Positions 34,201 to 46,200 of a stretch of DNA of 64,000 nt are shown piece after piece. The position numbers and the translations under genes are program-made. Source of the stretch: Acanthaster planci (Eukaryota > Echinodermata > Asteroidea > Valvatida > Acanthasteridae). The stretch is from positions 2,568,647 through 2,632,646 of the forward strand of contig NW_019091359.1 of assembly GCF_001949145.1 (NCBI RefSeq). The letters run 5' to 3'. A model generated the notes under the pieces. It searched no databases. It saw only the letters and a program-made list of their open reading frames with translations, and was not told where the DNA came from. How positions within the stretch are numbered: the stretch's first letter is position 1; the number at the start of each line of letters is the position of its first letter.

Positions 34201-37200
34201 GCTGGGTGTACCAGACAACATTGACAAGATTGGCAACTTGTGCACCATATTCTGTGTAAGTTATGATTTTATACTAAACCTTATTCATGAGGAAGCCATT
34301 TTTAATCTTGTTGCCTGAATCTGTCGTACAAATTAGAAACTGTTGAATTGGGTGGTATCCAACTGTTTCGGGATTGGTGGGCAATCCAAGGCTCTCTTTA
34401 CTTGGTTTTCAAATTATGGCCATAATCACTTAAGTACACTGTACTTTCACATGCTTTCCATGTACCAAGATAACGGCCCAATTTGAAGATGGATTGGTGT
34501 GGATAAAGCTGTTTACTTACAGACATAGGAAAGAAGAAAGTTGTCCTCCCTTGTTATAAATTCACAGCTGCCCAAAACAGCTGCACAAAGGTGGAGACAT
34601 TTGACAAATGGGGAAGTCAGGTACCTTTAACCACTTGACGCAGGATGACGTGTAAACAAACACACTTTTCCTTATTTGTTCCACGGAGGACGTGTACACT
34701 CTTTTAAGACTTTGTTTTTCATTTCCGCGGTTGACGTAGTAATGTGTCGTGATTGGCTGCGTCATAAATAATTGCAATTTCGAAAAAATTGTAGGGAAAC
34801 CCCCCCCAGCAGCTTTTTTGATAAAAAATATCCGACGTTAACTGGCTATGAATAAATAAATGATTAGGCTGAGCACTGATACAATTAGCTATTAGTACCA
34901 GGTTGAAATTCTTTTTCTGCCAAATTCCTTGTGCTAGTGAAGTTCTATAAATTTGTTTCTTGCTGATCCATGTTTCTTCAGGATCTAAGCACCAAGGACT
35001 TGGGCCGGGACTTATATCTGACCTGCCACATTATCAGAGTTGGAGCCATGGTACCAACCAACAAGAAGCACGCTTCCAACTTCAGGAGACCTTACGGGTG
35101 CGGCGGTAAGTTGAGAATGTACCGAGAGGCTGGCGGTGATTGCGGGCATGGGCAGAGACTGATAATGCCCCGTTCAGAATATTGCAGGAATGGAGTAAGT
35201 CTGTGAATGAGACATAAATTGTAGCCAACGGCTACTGCTATGCACTGTAACAGTCCAATTGCAGTATTCAAAGCCATAGCCACAACATAGTTAATTCAGA
35301 CGCAGCGTTTCTCTTGCTACATTCCTTTTTCAACAAATTGTTTGGTGACCATAATAGGAAGCCATCACTCTGAAAACACCACGTTCTTGAGCAGGTGGTA
35401 CATGCAGCATGATATGTACCTTCAACTAATCTATTATAGGGTGAATATGCCTGCTTGTCTCAGGTTGAAGAAGGCATGCAAGAGTGGTAGCCTCTCCTCC
35501 AATTAGCCTATTGAGGCCCTCTTAATGTACCATGGAGTCTGACATTTTTGTCTGAAGTAACCATGGTAACTATGAAGAAACTTGTGCTGTTAGACCAGTA
35601 TTTATGCTGACATGCGTGTACAAAAAACCCATCATGAGTTCATGTACGTATGGCACGTGTGTTTGAACGTGCATTGTAAAAAAGCATGCGTTAATGGGCC
35701 TTTCCCACAAAATATGCAAATTAGACGTGCGCTACTACCATTGGTTGGCAAGTGCGGCCGTCAACACTGTTGGCGTGGTAGGGGAGCTGCTCTAACCATA
35801 ACCTGGCACGTTGAAGATCAATCCAAACCGTATTACAGCCTTTGTCCGATATTTCAGCATGCTTTTCTCGAAACTAAGTGAAGTTTTTAGTGCCCTGCGT
35901 TTGGAAAGTAACAGTTCTTTGTCGTTAGTTTGGCAATCGTGTCAAACTATACTTGTACAGAAACGGCTTGTATGTGCTCGTAGCTACGCGCACAGAGCTT
36001 TGTATTGTTATGTCATTGATCTAAGCAACTTTGCCAACCAGTGGTGGTTATGCGCATGCACCCGGCCTTATATGGGAAAAAGTCCAATGCCTGCAGTGGG
36101 CGGGGCTTACTGGATCCATCTATTCTCTTATCCTGTCAATCATTGGCCCCATTTCTCCTCTTGTTTTATATAGTCATCAGTTTGTCGCCCATTCTGTCCG
36201 AAAAGATTGATGACCAGTCCACAACAAAGGACACCGTCATGAAGATTTTGTAAGTAAAAGAGTTTGTCCTTGTCGTTTGTTTGTTTCCGTAATGCTGGCC
36301 TGAATCATATTCCGATGCAAATTCCCCAAACAGAGAGTATAATTTAGGGTCTTTGAAGGAAGAGTGTCCAGAAAATATACACAAAATAAGTGTAGTCGTG
36401 TGTACCGGTGTAACAATGTTGTTTTTCTGAAACATTGCATAACTGTGAAATGATTTGCCTTTATTTTATGTTTAGATTCATGTGAAAGAATGTTGTACTG
36501 AGTAAATGTTCAATGTTTCATTGGTTTTTTTTTTTATAGCTGTAGGAAGTTTTGAGCCGGAATGCATTTGGAGTAAGGATTTATTCTAAAAGACAAAACT
36601 GGAAATCCTGCCCCCGTTTGACATCTGTCAATTCATTCGTAGAATTGACCTGTAAACTTTGCCGTCTTCATTTTGATTATCTTTCAACAACAGCCAAGGA
36701 TCCTCGGAAGCTGAGTTCTTCCAGTTACATGAGAACATCATCCGCAAGCATGCCAACAAGACGGGCTCGACCAGCACCACCAACATCGGCATCTCGCTGG
36801 CAGTGCGCATGCTGCACGGCCACTTTGACCAGCTCAAGCGCGAGATGCCGCTGCTTTTTAGTAAAGGAGTCCCCACTACGCGCAAGCTGGGATTCTCTGA
36901 TGTCATCATGCCGGGTAGGAGCTCACATTAGGAGACAATGAACACAAGTAGTCTTTCTATCATAACCTACATGCACTTTTGGGATATGGGTCATTCCACG
37001 AAGTTCGGGTACAGTTTGTGACGGCGTCCCTTGTTACATCAGTGAAAATAAACATCTTTTTTCCCTGCATGTGGATTCTAAATTGACATTGTTCTAAATC
37101 TTGCTAGGTTCTTGTAGTGATGGGCTTCATCTTTGCTGAATAATGATGACTTAATCTGTTGTAATGTGAAAATTAACGGCAATAAAAGTTACCGATGTAA

Positions 37201-40200
37201 CAAAGGACGCCGTCACAAACTCTGCCCGAACTTCATGGAATGACCCATATACTTTTTTCAGTATGTTTACTTGTATCAAATTTGATTGCAAGTGTCTGGT
37301 TTGTGATATCTTAGTCAAGGGATGTTAAAAGCAATTTTTTTTTATCAACATGGCTATTTTTAAGACTTTGAAAACTTTTCCCACGATGGAATTTAATTGA
37401 CCAATTCTACATGATTGGGAGGAGAGAACTGAGTAGATCACAGTTGTTTGGAATTCATTCATTTATTTTTAAAATAATGAGAAAAAGTACTCAGACAAAA
37501 TCCAGTCAATGAGGGGTTGTATTCCGGGAGTGAAACCTGTCCAAAACAAGTGCAAGCATACCTGATAATTTCAAAAATGTTTTTATTTCTGATTTTTAGC
37601 TCTATGCTTGATTGCTCAACTTTTGTGGATCATGTTGTGTTTCCAGGCGATGTGAGGAATGACCTATATTTGATGCTGGACAGGGCGGAGTTTGAAAGGG
37701 GGCGGAAGACGGCCAGCAGGAATGTTGAAGTAACCATACACGTTATAGATGGCTATAACAAGAAGATGGTAAGCGCCAGTGGTCACCTGACCCAAAACGG
37801 ACTATTGGACTATTACCAAAAATGTGGACATTGATTTTGTTTTGTTAATGAGACTGGACAACTTTTTAATGTAGCTCTGAAGATTACTATCTTGTGGGGT
37901 CACACTACACTTGTTTTTGTGTTTTTCAATCCGTACACATGGTTTAAAGGTATGCGCAGTGGCCAAAGCAATAAAATCATGGTCTCTTGACTATGGATGT
38001 TGAATTTAAGGGTCCTTTTCAGAATCTCAAGCCACGTCCACTTTGCTGAGCGGCATTGATCTCCGTGTTCACCCACTATCAGCCTGACCCCTCTTGTTTT
38101 TCTTATCAAGGTGGTACTTTTACACAGATTCGAGGATCTACTGAGAAGGCAAATGAAACTTGACACTTGTTACTTTGCTGGTTATCCAAATTACAGAAAT
38201 GCATCTGGTTGGGAGGTGATGAAAGTGACACAGACGAGTACCGATCCACTATCTATTACCACACCAACCAACCCCACTGGTTGGAGAACATCCGTCTCAG
38301 CATTCCCATGGAGAAGTTCAAGGACACCCACATTCGGCTAGAATGTCGCCATTGTTCTACCAGTAGGGGGGATCGGAGCCTGTTTGCCATGGCGTTCATG
38401 AGACTCATGAAGGACGATGGAACTACTCTGGAGGACAGTGAGCATGAACTGTTTGTGTACAAGGTAATTGGGGATCTGAGTCCAGTTTCTTGGGTTCTGA
38501 TGCTAATGTCCTTGGGCAGGGTACCTTATCATGAAGTTTCACCTCACTGAGTTACCTGTTTTTTGTGTACAAGGTAATTGTGGATCTGAGTCAAGCTTCT
38601 TGGGCACTGATGCTAATGTCCTTGGGCAGAATACTTCATCATGAAGTTTCACTTCACTTAGGTACCTGTGTTTTTGTGTACAAGGTAATTGGGGATCTGA
38701 ATCCAGCTTCTTGGGTTCTGATGCTAATGTCCTTGGGCAGGGTACTTTATCATGAAGTTTCACCTCACTGAGTTACCTGTGGGAAGAGGGATGTGCTTAT
38801 CACGGTAGATTCAGCTTTTTTGTGCCTGAAATAATAAAATGGAATTTAGAATTGGTTGTAGGTTTGATTCATCGTGATAGATTGATAGTAATACAAATTA
38901 TGAAAGTGGTTAAATGGGTTTATGTAAAAAATTCAAAGAGGAAATGGTTTTACGACTCATCTGATTTGTGTCTTCAGCTCTGACTGAATTTGACTTGCAA
39001 ATTTAAAAACCAATCATTCAGAACAGAAAAGATTTTTAATATTTGGCACTCTAGTCAGCATGGGTATGCTTTACAAGGTCAAGTCCCAGGTTTGGTTATA
39101 TGTCAGGTCGAACATCAGATCACATACGATGATGTCACAGGTCATAGGTCATAAGTTTGAGTTACACATCAGGTCGTGTGTCGGGTCACAGGTACTAAGT
39201 GAGGTTACTGGCGAGATAAAAAGCCCTATTGCAAGTTATGGCTGCATTCGATTGTGAGCTCACCACGAGTATTATTCCTGAGTGTGCAAACAGCTGGAGT
39301 ATGACGGTGAGCGAGAGGGTATCCTCTCAATCAGCCGTGGGTGTACTCGTTATCACTTGGTTATGGCACGATAACGTAGGGGGAAATTTTTACCCTTTAC
39401 ACTGTGTGATGCGCACACAATATTGTCCTGACTCTCCGGGGGTGTTGATTGTAAAACAGGCAACCATAACCCAGGTTACATGGAGTGTTATCCATGTAAT
39501 CCAGACCACCACAAGTCCTTTCAGAAGGCCATTTGTAAGTTGCAGATTAAGTAGTTATGAAGGAATGCTTGGAGGGGACTCAAGGACTGGAATTGGTTAG
39601 AGCTGAGATCGCAAGGAGTGACATGACATTGAATTAATTATAACAGGGGAACCATGATGTCATAGTCCAGTTGGAGAAGTTTGGACTTGACTTGACGACG
39701 TTCTACCCACTTGTTCTGCTTTTACACTTTGCAGTGTGCGGAGAACCAGGAGTTCCACGACCTGTCCTATCTAAACCTGCCATTCTGCACTCAGGAGATT
39801 GTCACCAAGGCTTCCCCCGTCTTTGGCACTGGCACGTACAGCAGGAACATGAAGGAGTCGCTGTTTGTCAGAACTATCATCTGCTCTACCAAGCTCACGC
39901 AAAATGGTAATGGTTGAATACTCACAATTCTCGAATATGACACAAAAAGGAGACCTGTCATGTCAGGAGTGTTTTTTCCCAATGGTTATAAATTTCTGCA
40001 AGTATTTCAACACCCAGAAAAATGTTTTACACATTTGAATAAGTATGCAAGCTCTCTGGTCACAATCGAGTCACAGCTTCCGTACTGATACACACAAAGA
40101 ACAGATTGTGGAGTGCTCAGGGCATGGTGACAATCTGAAATCATCTGGGTAACACTGCTAATGTGATGATGGCCCCCACTATCGTGTTTTGTGCCACCTT

Positions 40201-43200
40201 GTTGAAGGAAACTGCAAACTGAGCGATTCTTACGAATAGTTAGGAACCGTGTACACGAAGCCTCTCCTTCCGTTAGCCGATCTCCTTGTGTTTTTTTCCC
40301 CATATACATGCATGCCATTGCAATTTGGAATTTGTGAAGTCTCAAGCATTTGTCAACCTTTACAAAAGCCTCCTACCGTATGTTCTGTGCTGTAAGATTA
40401 TGTCTGAGACCCGTCAATTATACTCTCTTCTTTACACCCAAACTGTTGTAGAGACAACACTTGATCCAGCTGAATCCCTCATCTTTGGAACTCATTCAGA
40501 GGAGATCAGAAACAAATATGTCTCACCACATTATTTCAAAACTGATCTGGTGTTGCTCTTGCACCTGTACCACTGAGTTGAGTCCATCCAGACAGGTGGG
40601 CATTATCAGTACAATTGCTGCCTTTTACTACAGCGTCTCTGGATTTGTACACCTAAGTGGCATCCAAGGGAAAGCTGAGGTTGTCATGCACAACACACCA
40701 CGAGTAAACATGATCAGACCATCTGCATACACAGGCACTGCTAATGGGCTAAAATCTCAGAATCAGCTTAGGAAGAGATTCGGGCTGCATCCGAATCTCT
40801 TGTCTCGAGCTAGGTCTAGGTCTTCGCTCCATCGGAAATGCGTGGAGACGCGTAGACAATAGACCTAGCCGTAGCTCTGGAAGCCCGTTTCGGACACGGC
40901 CTTAGTCCAGCTGACAGTTAATTACACGTACATGTACATTAAGATAATCCTCTGTAATCCAATACAAAGCCATAGAAATCTGCAGAGGTGGACAATGCGC
41001 TGAATTTGAACTCAGCCATTGCACATGGCCTCTTGTGGTTGCAAATGTCTCTCGAGGGGCATGTCCCAGAGAATTAAGCACTGTGAGGTCGCAGTAAGAA
41101 AAGTCAAAGAAATGCTGTTCAAACGTCTCTTGAGAATTAGTGTGTCATGGCACTCGGCTGTATCTTGAAAGTGGGCCTCTACATCTGGCATTTTCTGAAA
41201 ATCAAAACGTTCAGCCAAAAATAATATCAAGTGGTCAATAAGGATGTGTTACAAACACAAATATTGACAATCACCGCTGTTAAATGGAATGTTCCATTAG
41301 CTAGCAGTAAATGGCATGCAGCGTTTAATGGATCGGTAGCACAATATCACGACGTTGTGGGTGACACGGCGGAAATCTTTGTTTCGGAGGTAATAGATGA
41401 CCACATTGAGCCAACCGTTAGTCAGGCTAGGTAAAATGTATGTCAACAGAAGTATAATTGGCTGATGGTGATTGCTGGAAAAAAGAGCTAGCTGTGGGAC
41501 TAATCAGTGGTAAGAGGCTGAAGAAAACTGCTGTCAAAACTAGAAGAAGAATAGTTTTCACGGTTTTGTTATTTGGCCGCTCTGGAGAATTTCTTGGTTG
41601 AACATTTTGATTTTCAGCGTGGATGCGTCTTGCATGGTAGTGCGAAATCAAGATAAGCCATGCAAACGTTGCAAGAATAAAGAACAAAGTACCAACTGCT
41701 ATGAGGATATGCAAGACCTGTCCAACCACACCGGCATATTCAGTAAACAACATGCACGTCAGTGTATTTTTGCCGTACTTTGTTGTCCAACCTGATACAA
41801 AGCCACATGAAATTACTATTAGTACGTTCATTGCCAATGCACAAACGATAGCAATTCTTGCCCGCTTCACAGTCGTAAGAGAAGAGTAGTGAAGTGCATG
41901 AACCACTGAAATGTAATGATCCCCTGTCAACAGTAGTGACGTTGGTGAGCTGAGGAGAAGAATGCTCTCAGTAACTGACAGCACTATGCAAAATGGGTTG
42001 CTGACATTCTCAGTCTCGGAAATTGCCAACACTGTCATTGGAACAGCTCTCAGGAGCCCAATCGTCATAGATTGGAGAAATACTTACGTCGTTTCCAGGA
42101 TGCTGTCAACATGCCTCAGAACCAGAAGACAAAGTGGGTTGAGCGTCAGAAGTAAGATTGTGGTTAAGACCAGCGTGATGCATCGGATGAAGTTGTTCTG
42201 GATTAGAAACTCAGTCATCGGTGTTGTAGAGGCGTTAAATGTCTGCAGATCCTTATTAGATTCTGTTGAATTCATAGTTCGATTCAGACTTGTAGTCTCT
42301 TTCACAAGAGTTTTTCACTCCAAGAAAGTGGACCCTTTTCTGCACAATTTGAATAAAGTTAGAAATGCTGTACTCTTTCAAAGACAATGCTGGTGTCGTT
42401 GCTACTGTGAATTGCTCTGTGTAGCCTAGATGGGCAGCATCATGCTTGGAATAAAATAGACTGGGTGTGGCTCATTCATATGCAAATGAAGTCATGTGGA
42501 TGAAGATAATCAATGATTGGCCAGTCCTTGCATTGTCAAGGTCTCCCATTGGCTCCTTAATATTGACTGTATACTTTTAGGTATTAAAACTGATAACTGT
42601 CTCAGTTCCATTTTTTGTTTCCGTTTCATTTTTTGAGGGCAGCTTTGGCCGTTGGTTCTATTCCAGTTTATTGTCACAAGCACAAAACACATCCGAAGTT
42701 GCTTCATGAAAATGTTTTCTAGAGTAGCAGCATTGAAGGCACGCTGTACCAAGAGCAGAATATAGCTGGCTTAGTGGTTAACGTTCTAAGAGATTTATTA
42801 CCTGTCCATTTTCAGTTTTAGGAGATCTATGCAAAGAAGTTGCCACTCTGATTCTGCGAGTAATATTCTTTGTCAGGCACAAAGTTTTCCTCCACATTTA
42901 ATTGAAGTACATAAAGTAAACACCTGTAATTTGTCAAGAAGTTGATCAGTCTTTTGCAAATACAGGCACGTAAAGTGTCCTGGGATCAGCTGATTTCCTC
43001 GTTTTTTTCACTTCACACCTGTGTCATTGAAAATCAAAAACACTCTGCAAAGTCCTGTAAAGACTGGAATTTCCCCTTTTTTTGTTAAAGTCCAAGTTGC
43101 CTGCAAATATCTTCATGTCCTTTGTAGATCTTCTTGAAGTTGCAGCTCATGTCTAAATGATTGAACCATCCCTTTCTTAGAGTTTTCTCTGCAGAAACAT

Positions 43201-46200
43201 GGACTACATAAATTTATAAATAGTAAAAATGATGCCAAAAATTGGACAGAATGGTGAGATGGGTCACTTCTAAGGGCAATGGCTGACAGAATTGCCCTTG
43301 AGAATGGCCGAGTGCTGTTTGTGTGTTCATAGTTGCATCTGGTAGAGAGCCTAATTCATATGCAAATGAAGTCAATTTTTATTGAATGATGGTCACTCAG
43401 CCCTGATTTTGATGTGGACTTTGATTGGCTGCTTGATATTCTCAACTCACGGTACTGTTCGGGATGTAAACCGGTAAATTTTAGCCCTAGATATTTACTT
43501 GGTCGGTGACATTCAGTTGCAATAAAGCCAATCTCAGTATGCACTCTACTCTGTGGTTGATAACCGGTCGTTTTCCATTTACAGGTGAATCTGAAAGTAA
43601 TATTGCCAGTCGATCACAGAAGGCTATCAAGCACTGTTATGGTCACAGTCGATCACAGAAGGCTATCAAGCACTGTTATGGTCACAGTCGATCACAGAAG
43701 GCTATCAAGCACTGTTATGGTCACAGTCGATCACAGAAGGCTATCAAGCACTGTTATGGTCACAGAGCAGAGGTGAAACACCCACTGTGTTTCAAGAAGT
43801 GGATATATTTATCCAAACCAGAAGCAGTGGTTTTTCATTATGGAAGGATGGTGAAAATTACCAGCAGAAAAGTTAGAGTTTAAGTCCCCGACCCCTTTTT
43901 TCTCAGAGTATGTTTTGCATGGTCCTGAAAATGTTGAAAATGAAAAAGAAAATAATGCACAGTGCTTTGGAAGGAGATTGGCAAGCGGTCAAGTCAGGAA
44001 GCTGTAAGGAATAGCCATACCCCTGATCAATCTCTGAATCTGATACCTGACTGTGCTGAGTGGTCATTTCCTTTCAGTCTTCCTCCTGGGCCTGCTAAAA
44101 TGGAAGATGCATCCTGAGAACCTCAAGGAGATTCTCCACAGCATCACCAAAGTAGGAGGGCAGGAGATTGTAAGGGTGAGTACTCAGTGTCGCAGTCCAC
44201 CTTACTCGTCCAAGCAGAGAGTTGAACCCGTATAAATTCTCTGTACTATTCAGTGTTCAATAAAAAGAAGCACATGTATTAAGGAACAAAAAAGAGCATT
44301 TTATACTCTTGGCTGCAACTTTACCCTGCACCTGTACAGCGTGCCCTCTTTTCCAAGTGAGGTATGCACAGGTGTGTCTTAATTTGGCTATTTCTAATTC
44401 TGGTGAGGTGAGAAATTGAACACAACCATGACAAATACCATTGTTTTCCAATCTGCCGAGGGTTTATTCGATTTTTTACAGCATTGCCAGTGCATTCTTT
44501 CAATTTTTAAAAATGTAGTTGTCTTGAATGTACTTTTATACGTACACTCAAATGTTTCATCATTGTTCTTCCCAGGCTTGCCTGCTTAGCCGTTTTAGAA
44601 CATTTTTGTGGTTTCCTTTCTGTAAATCAACAATATTGGAAATAAAAAATATTAGATAAGGGAGAAAAAAAGTGGTTAAACATTGTTCAAATTTGCCAGG
44701 TTCTTCAAGACATTTTGGATGCACTGTTTAACATCCTGGATGAGAGAGCCGAAGACTTTGAGAAGGATGTCTTCGATGCCTTGGTCTACATCTTAGGCAT
44801 TCTTGGCGATACCAGATTCAAGTCTTTTACTACCGTCTTAGACACCTACATTGAGAACTTCTTTGCCAGCACCCAAGCTCACAGGTAACCATGGAAACAA
44901 CGAGCAATCATACAAAAAATGGACAAGGTTTCAGACGTTTGTTAATATCCCCATCAAATCAGATCCAGATCTTCCTTTTGCTCAAGTTGTTTCTTCACCG
45001 ACCATCTTTATCTGCCTCAGGTTTTTGGTGAAGCAACTGAAGCGCTACATCGATAATTCCATGATTGAGAAGGCAGAAATTGTAGTCAGCACCCTCAAGG
45101 CTGTGCAGAACCTCTTCAAGTTCATCTTTAGGTCCCACGTCTTGTACCAGAAGTAAGATTAATGAATGAATACGGATTAAGCAAATTTTCTGAGCTAATC
45201 TAAAAATAGAAGAAACTGTAAGACTTGAGGCCGTGCACGGTGGAAGTACCAAATACAAGAAGGTTTGTGGTAACACCTTGCGAACAATAGACCTCTATCA
45301 TGGGGCAGCCATCTGGCTTTCTACCATTGAAAGCAATGTTACCAGACTAAGGCTAAAAGGGAAGACAGTGTATTCCCTTTTTTCAATATATGAAGTTGGC
45401 TCACTATTGCAAATGGGTCTTTAGGGAACAAGACCACCAGCAGCATCATCATAAATGTCTATTCTCTTGTATGCATGTGTGGGGTTCTTAAAAACGGACC
45501 AGAGGTTTCACTCGAGTCTCTTTCTCTCCTGAAGCCCAACAGAGCACACTATTTGAAATGTCAAGTGAAGCATCCGGTTCATATTCAGAACCACAGCCAT
45601 TCACCAGAGAGAATTGTTCACACGTGTGACTGTAATCAGAGCATTGTAGCTAAGACCCACCCTGAAGGAAAGTTAAGAGAGAAATTTGGAATAGGAAAAA
45701 GAGATCTGTGTGATATTGTAAGATTCGTCAGAAATCTTACCCGTTTGGTCTTTTTTCATTCCACGTGTGATTAATGCAGTGAACACATCATGGTGTGAAC
45801 AATTCATGTCATAGCCTGATTTGCTTGGAGTTTGGGGCAGGGCATGGTATATGAAATCATGACAAAGGGCTTGTTTGCAAGTGGTGGAGACAGCAGAATG
45901 AAACCTGGAGCGGCTTTTCTGGTCAGGCACTCAAACTTTCATCATTCCATCACTCAATCTGGTTACCAGGGCAACGGGTGATTTGCATGATGGTAACATT
46001 CAGGACAGCATGCGATGTCTGTTTGGCTCCATGAACAAGTTGATGACGCACACTGAAGATAAGCTCCATCTACACCAGGTAATTTTCTACCACTCCCCAC
46101 CCCGCAAGATCACTGCATCACCCTCCCCCCCCCCATTCCATCATTCCTGGACCCCCATCCCACTCAAACCACCATGGCTACTTGAATTTCATTGAATTTC

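Larger units (their letters stand above)
39907..44077 (+). other. DOCK intron 16 (4.2 kb)
   Basis: Holds family 2 copy B, the antisense GPCR pseudogene, two identical 21-base octamer-containing words (42474, 43354) and the 39-bp x4 minisatellite. Confidence 0.8.

Noticed and set aside
42060-42090. A true intron at GTAAGT in the receptor relic
   Set aside because: The bases after the stop still encode the expected start of helix 2 in the same frame, so the stop is a mutated codon. The nearest AG would give an intron of under 45 bases.
43506-43883. 125-codon frame with SRSQKAIKHCYGH repeats as a secreted repeat protein
   Set aside because: Only the 39-bp minisatellite keeps it open; no start context, signal or conserved flanks.
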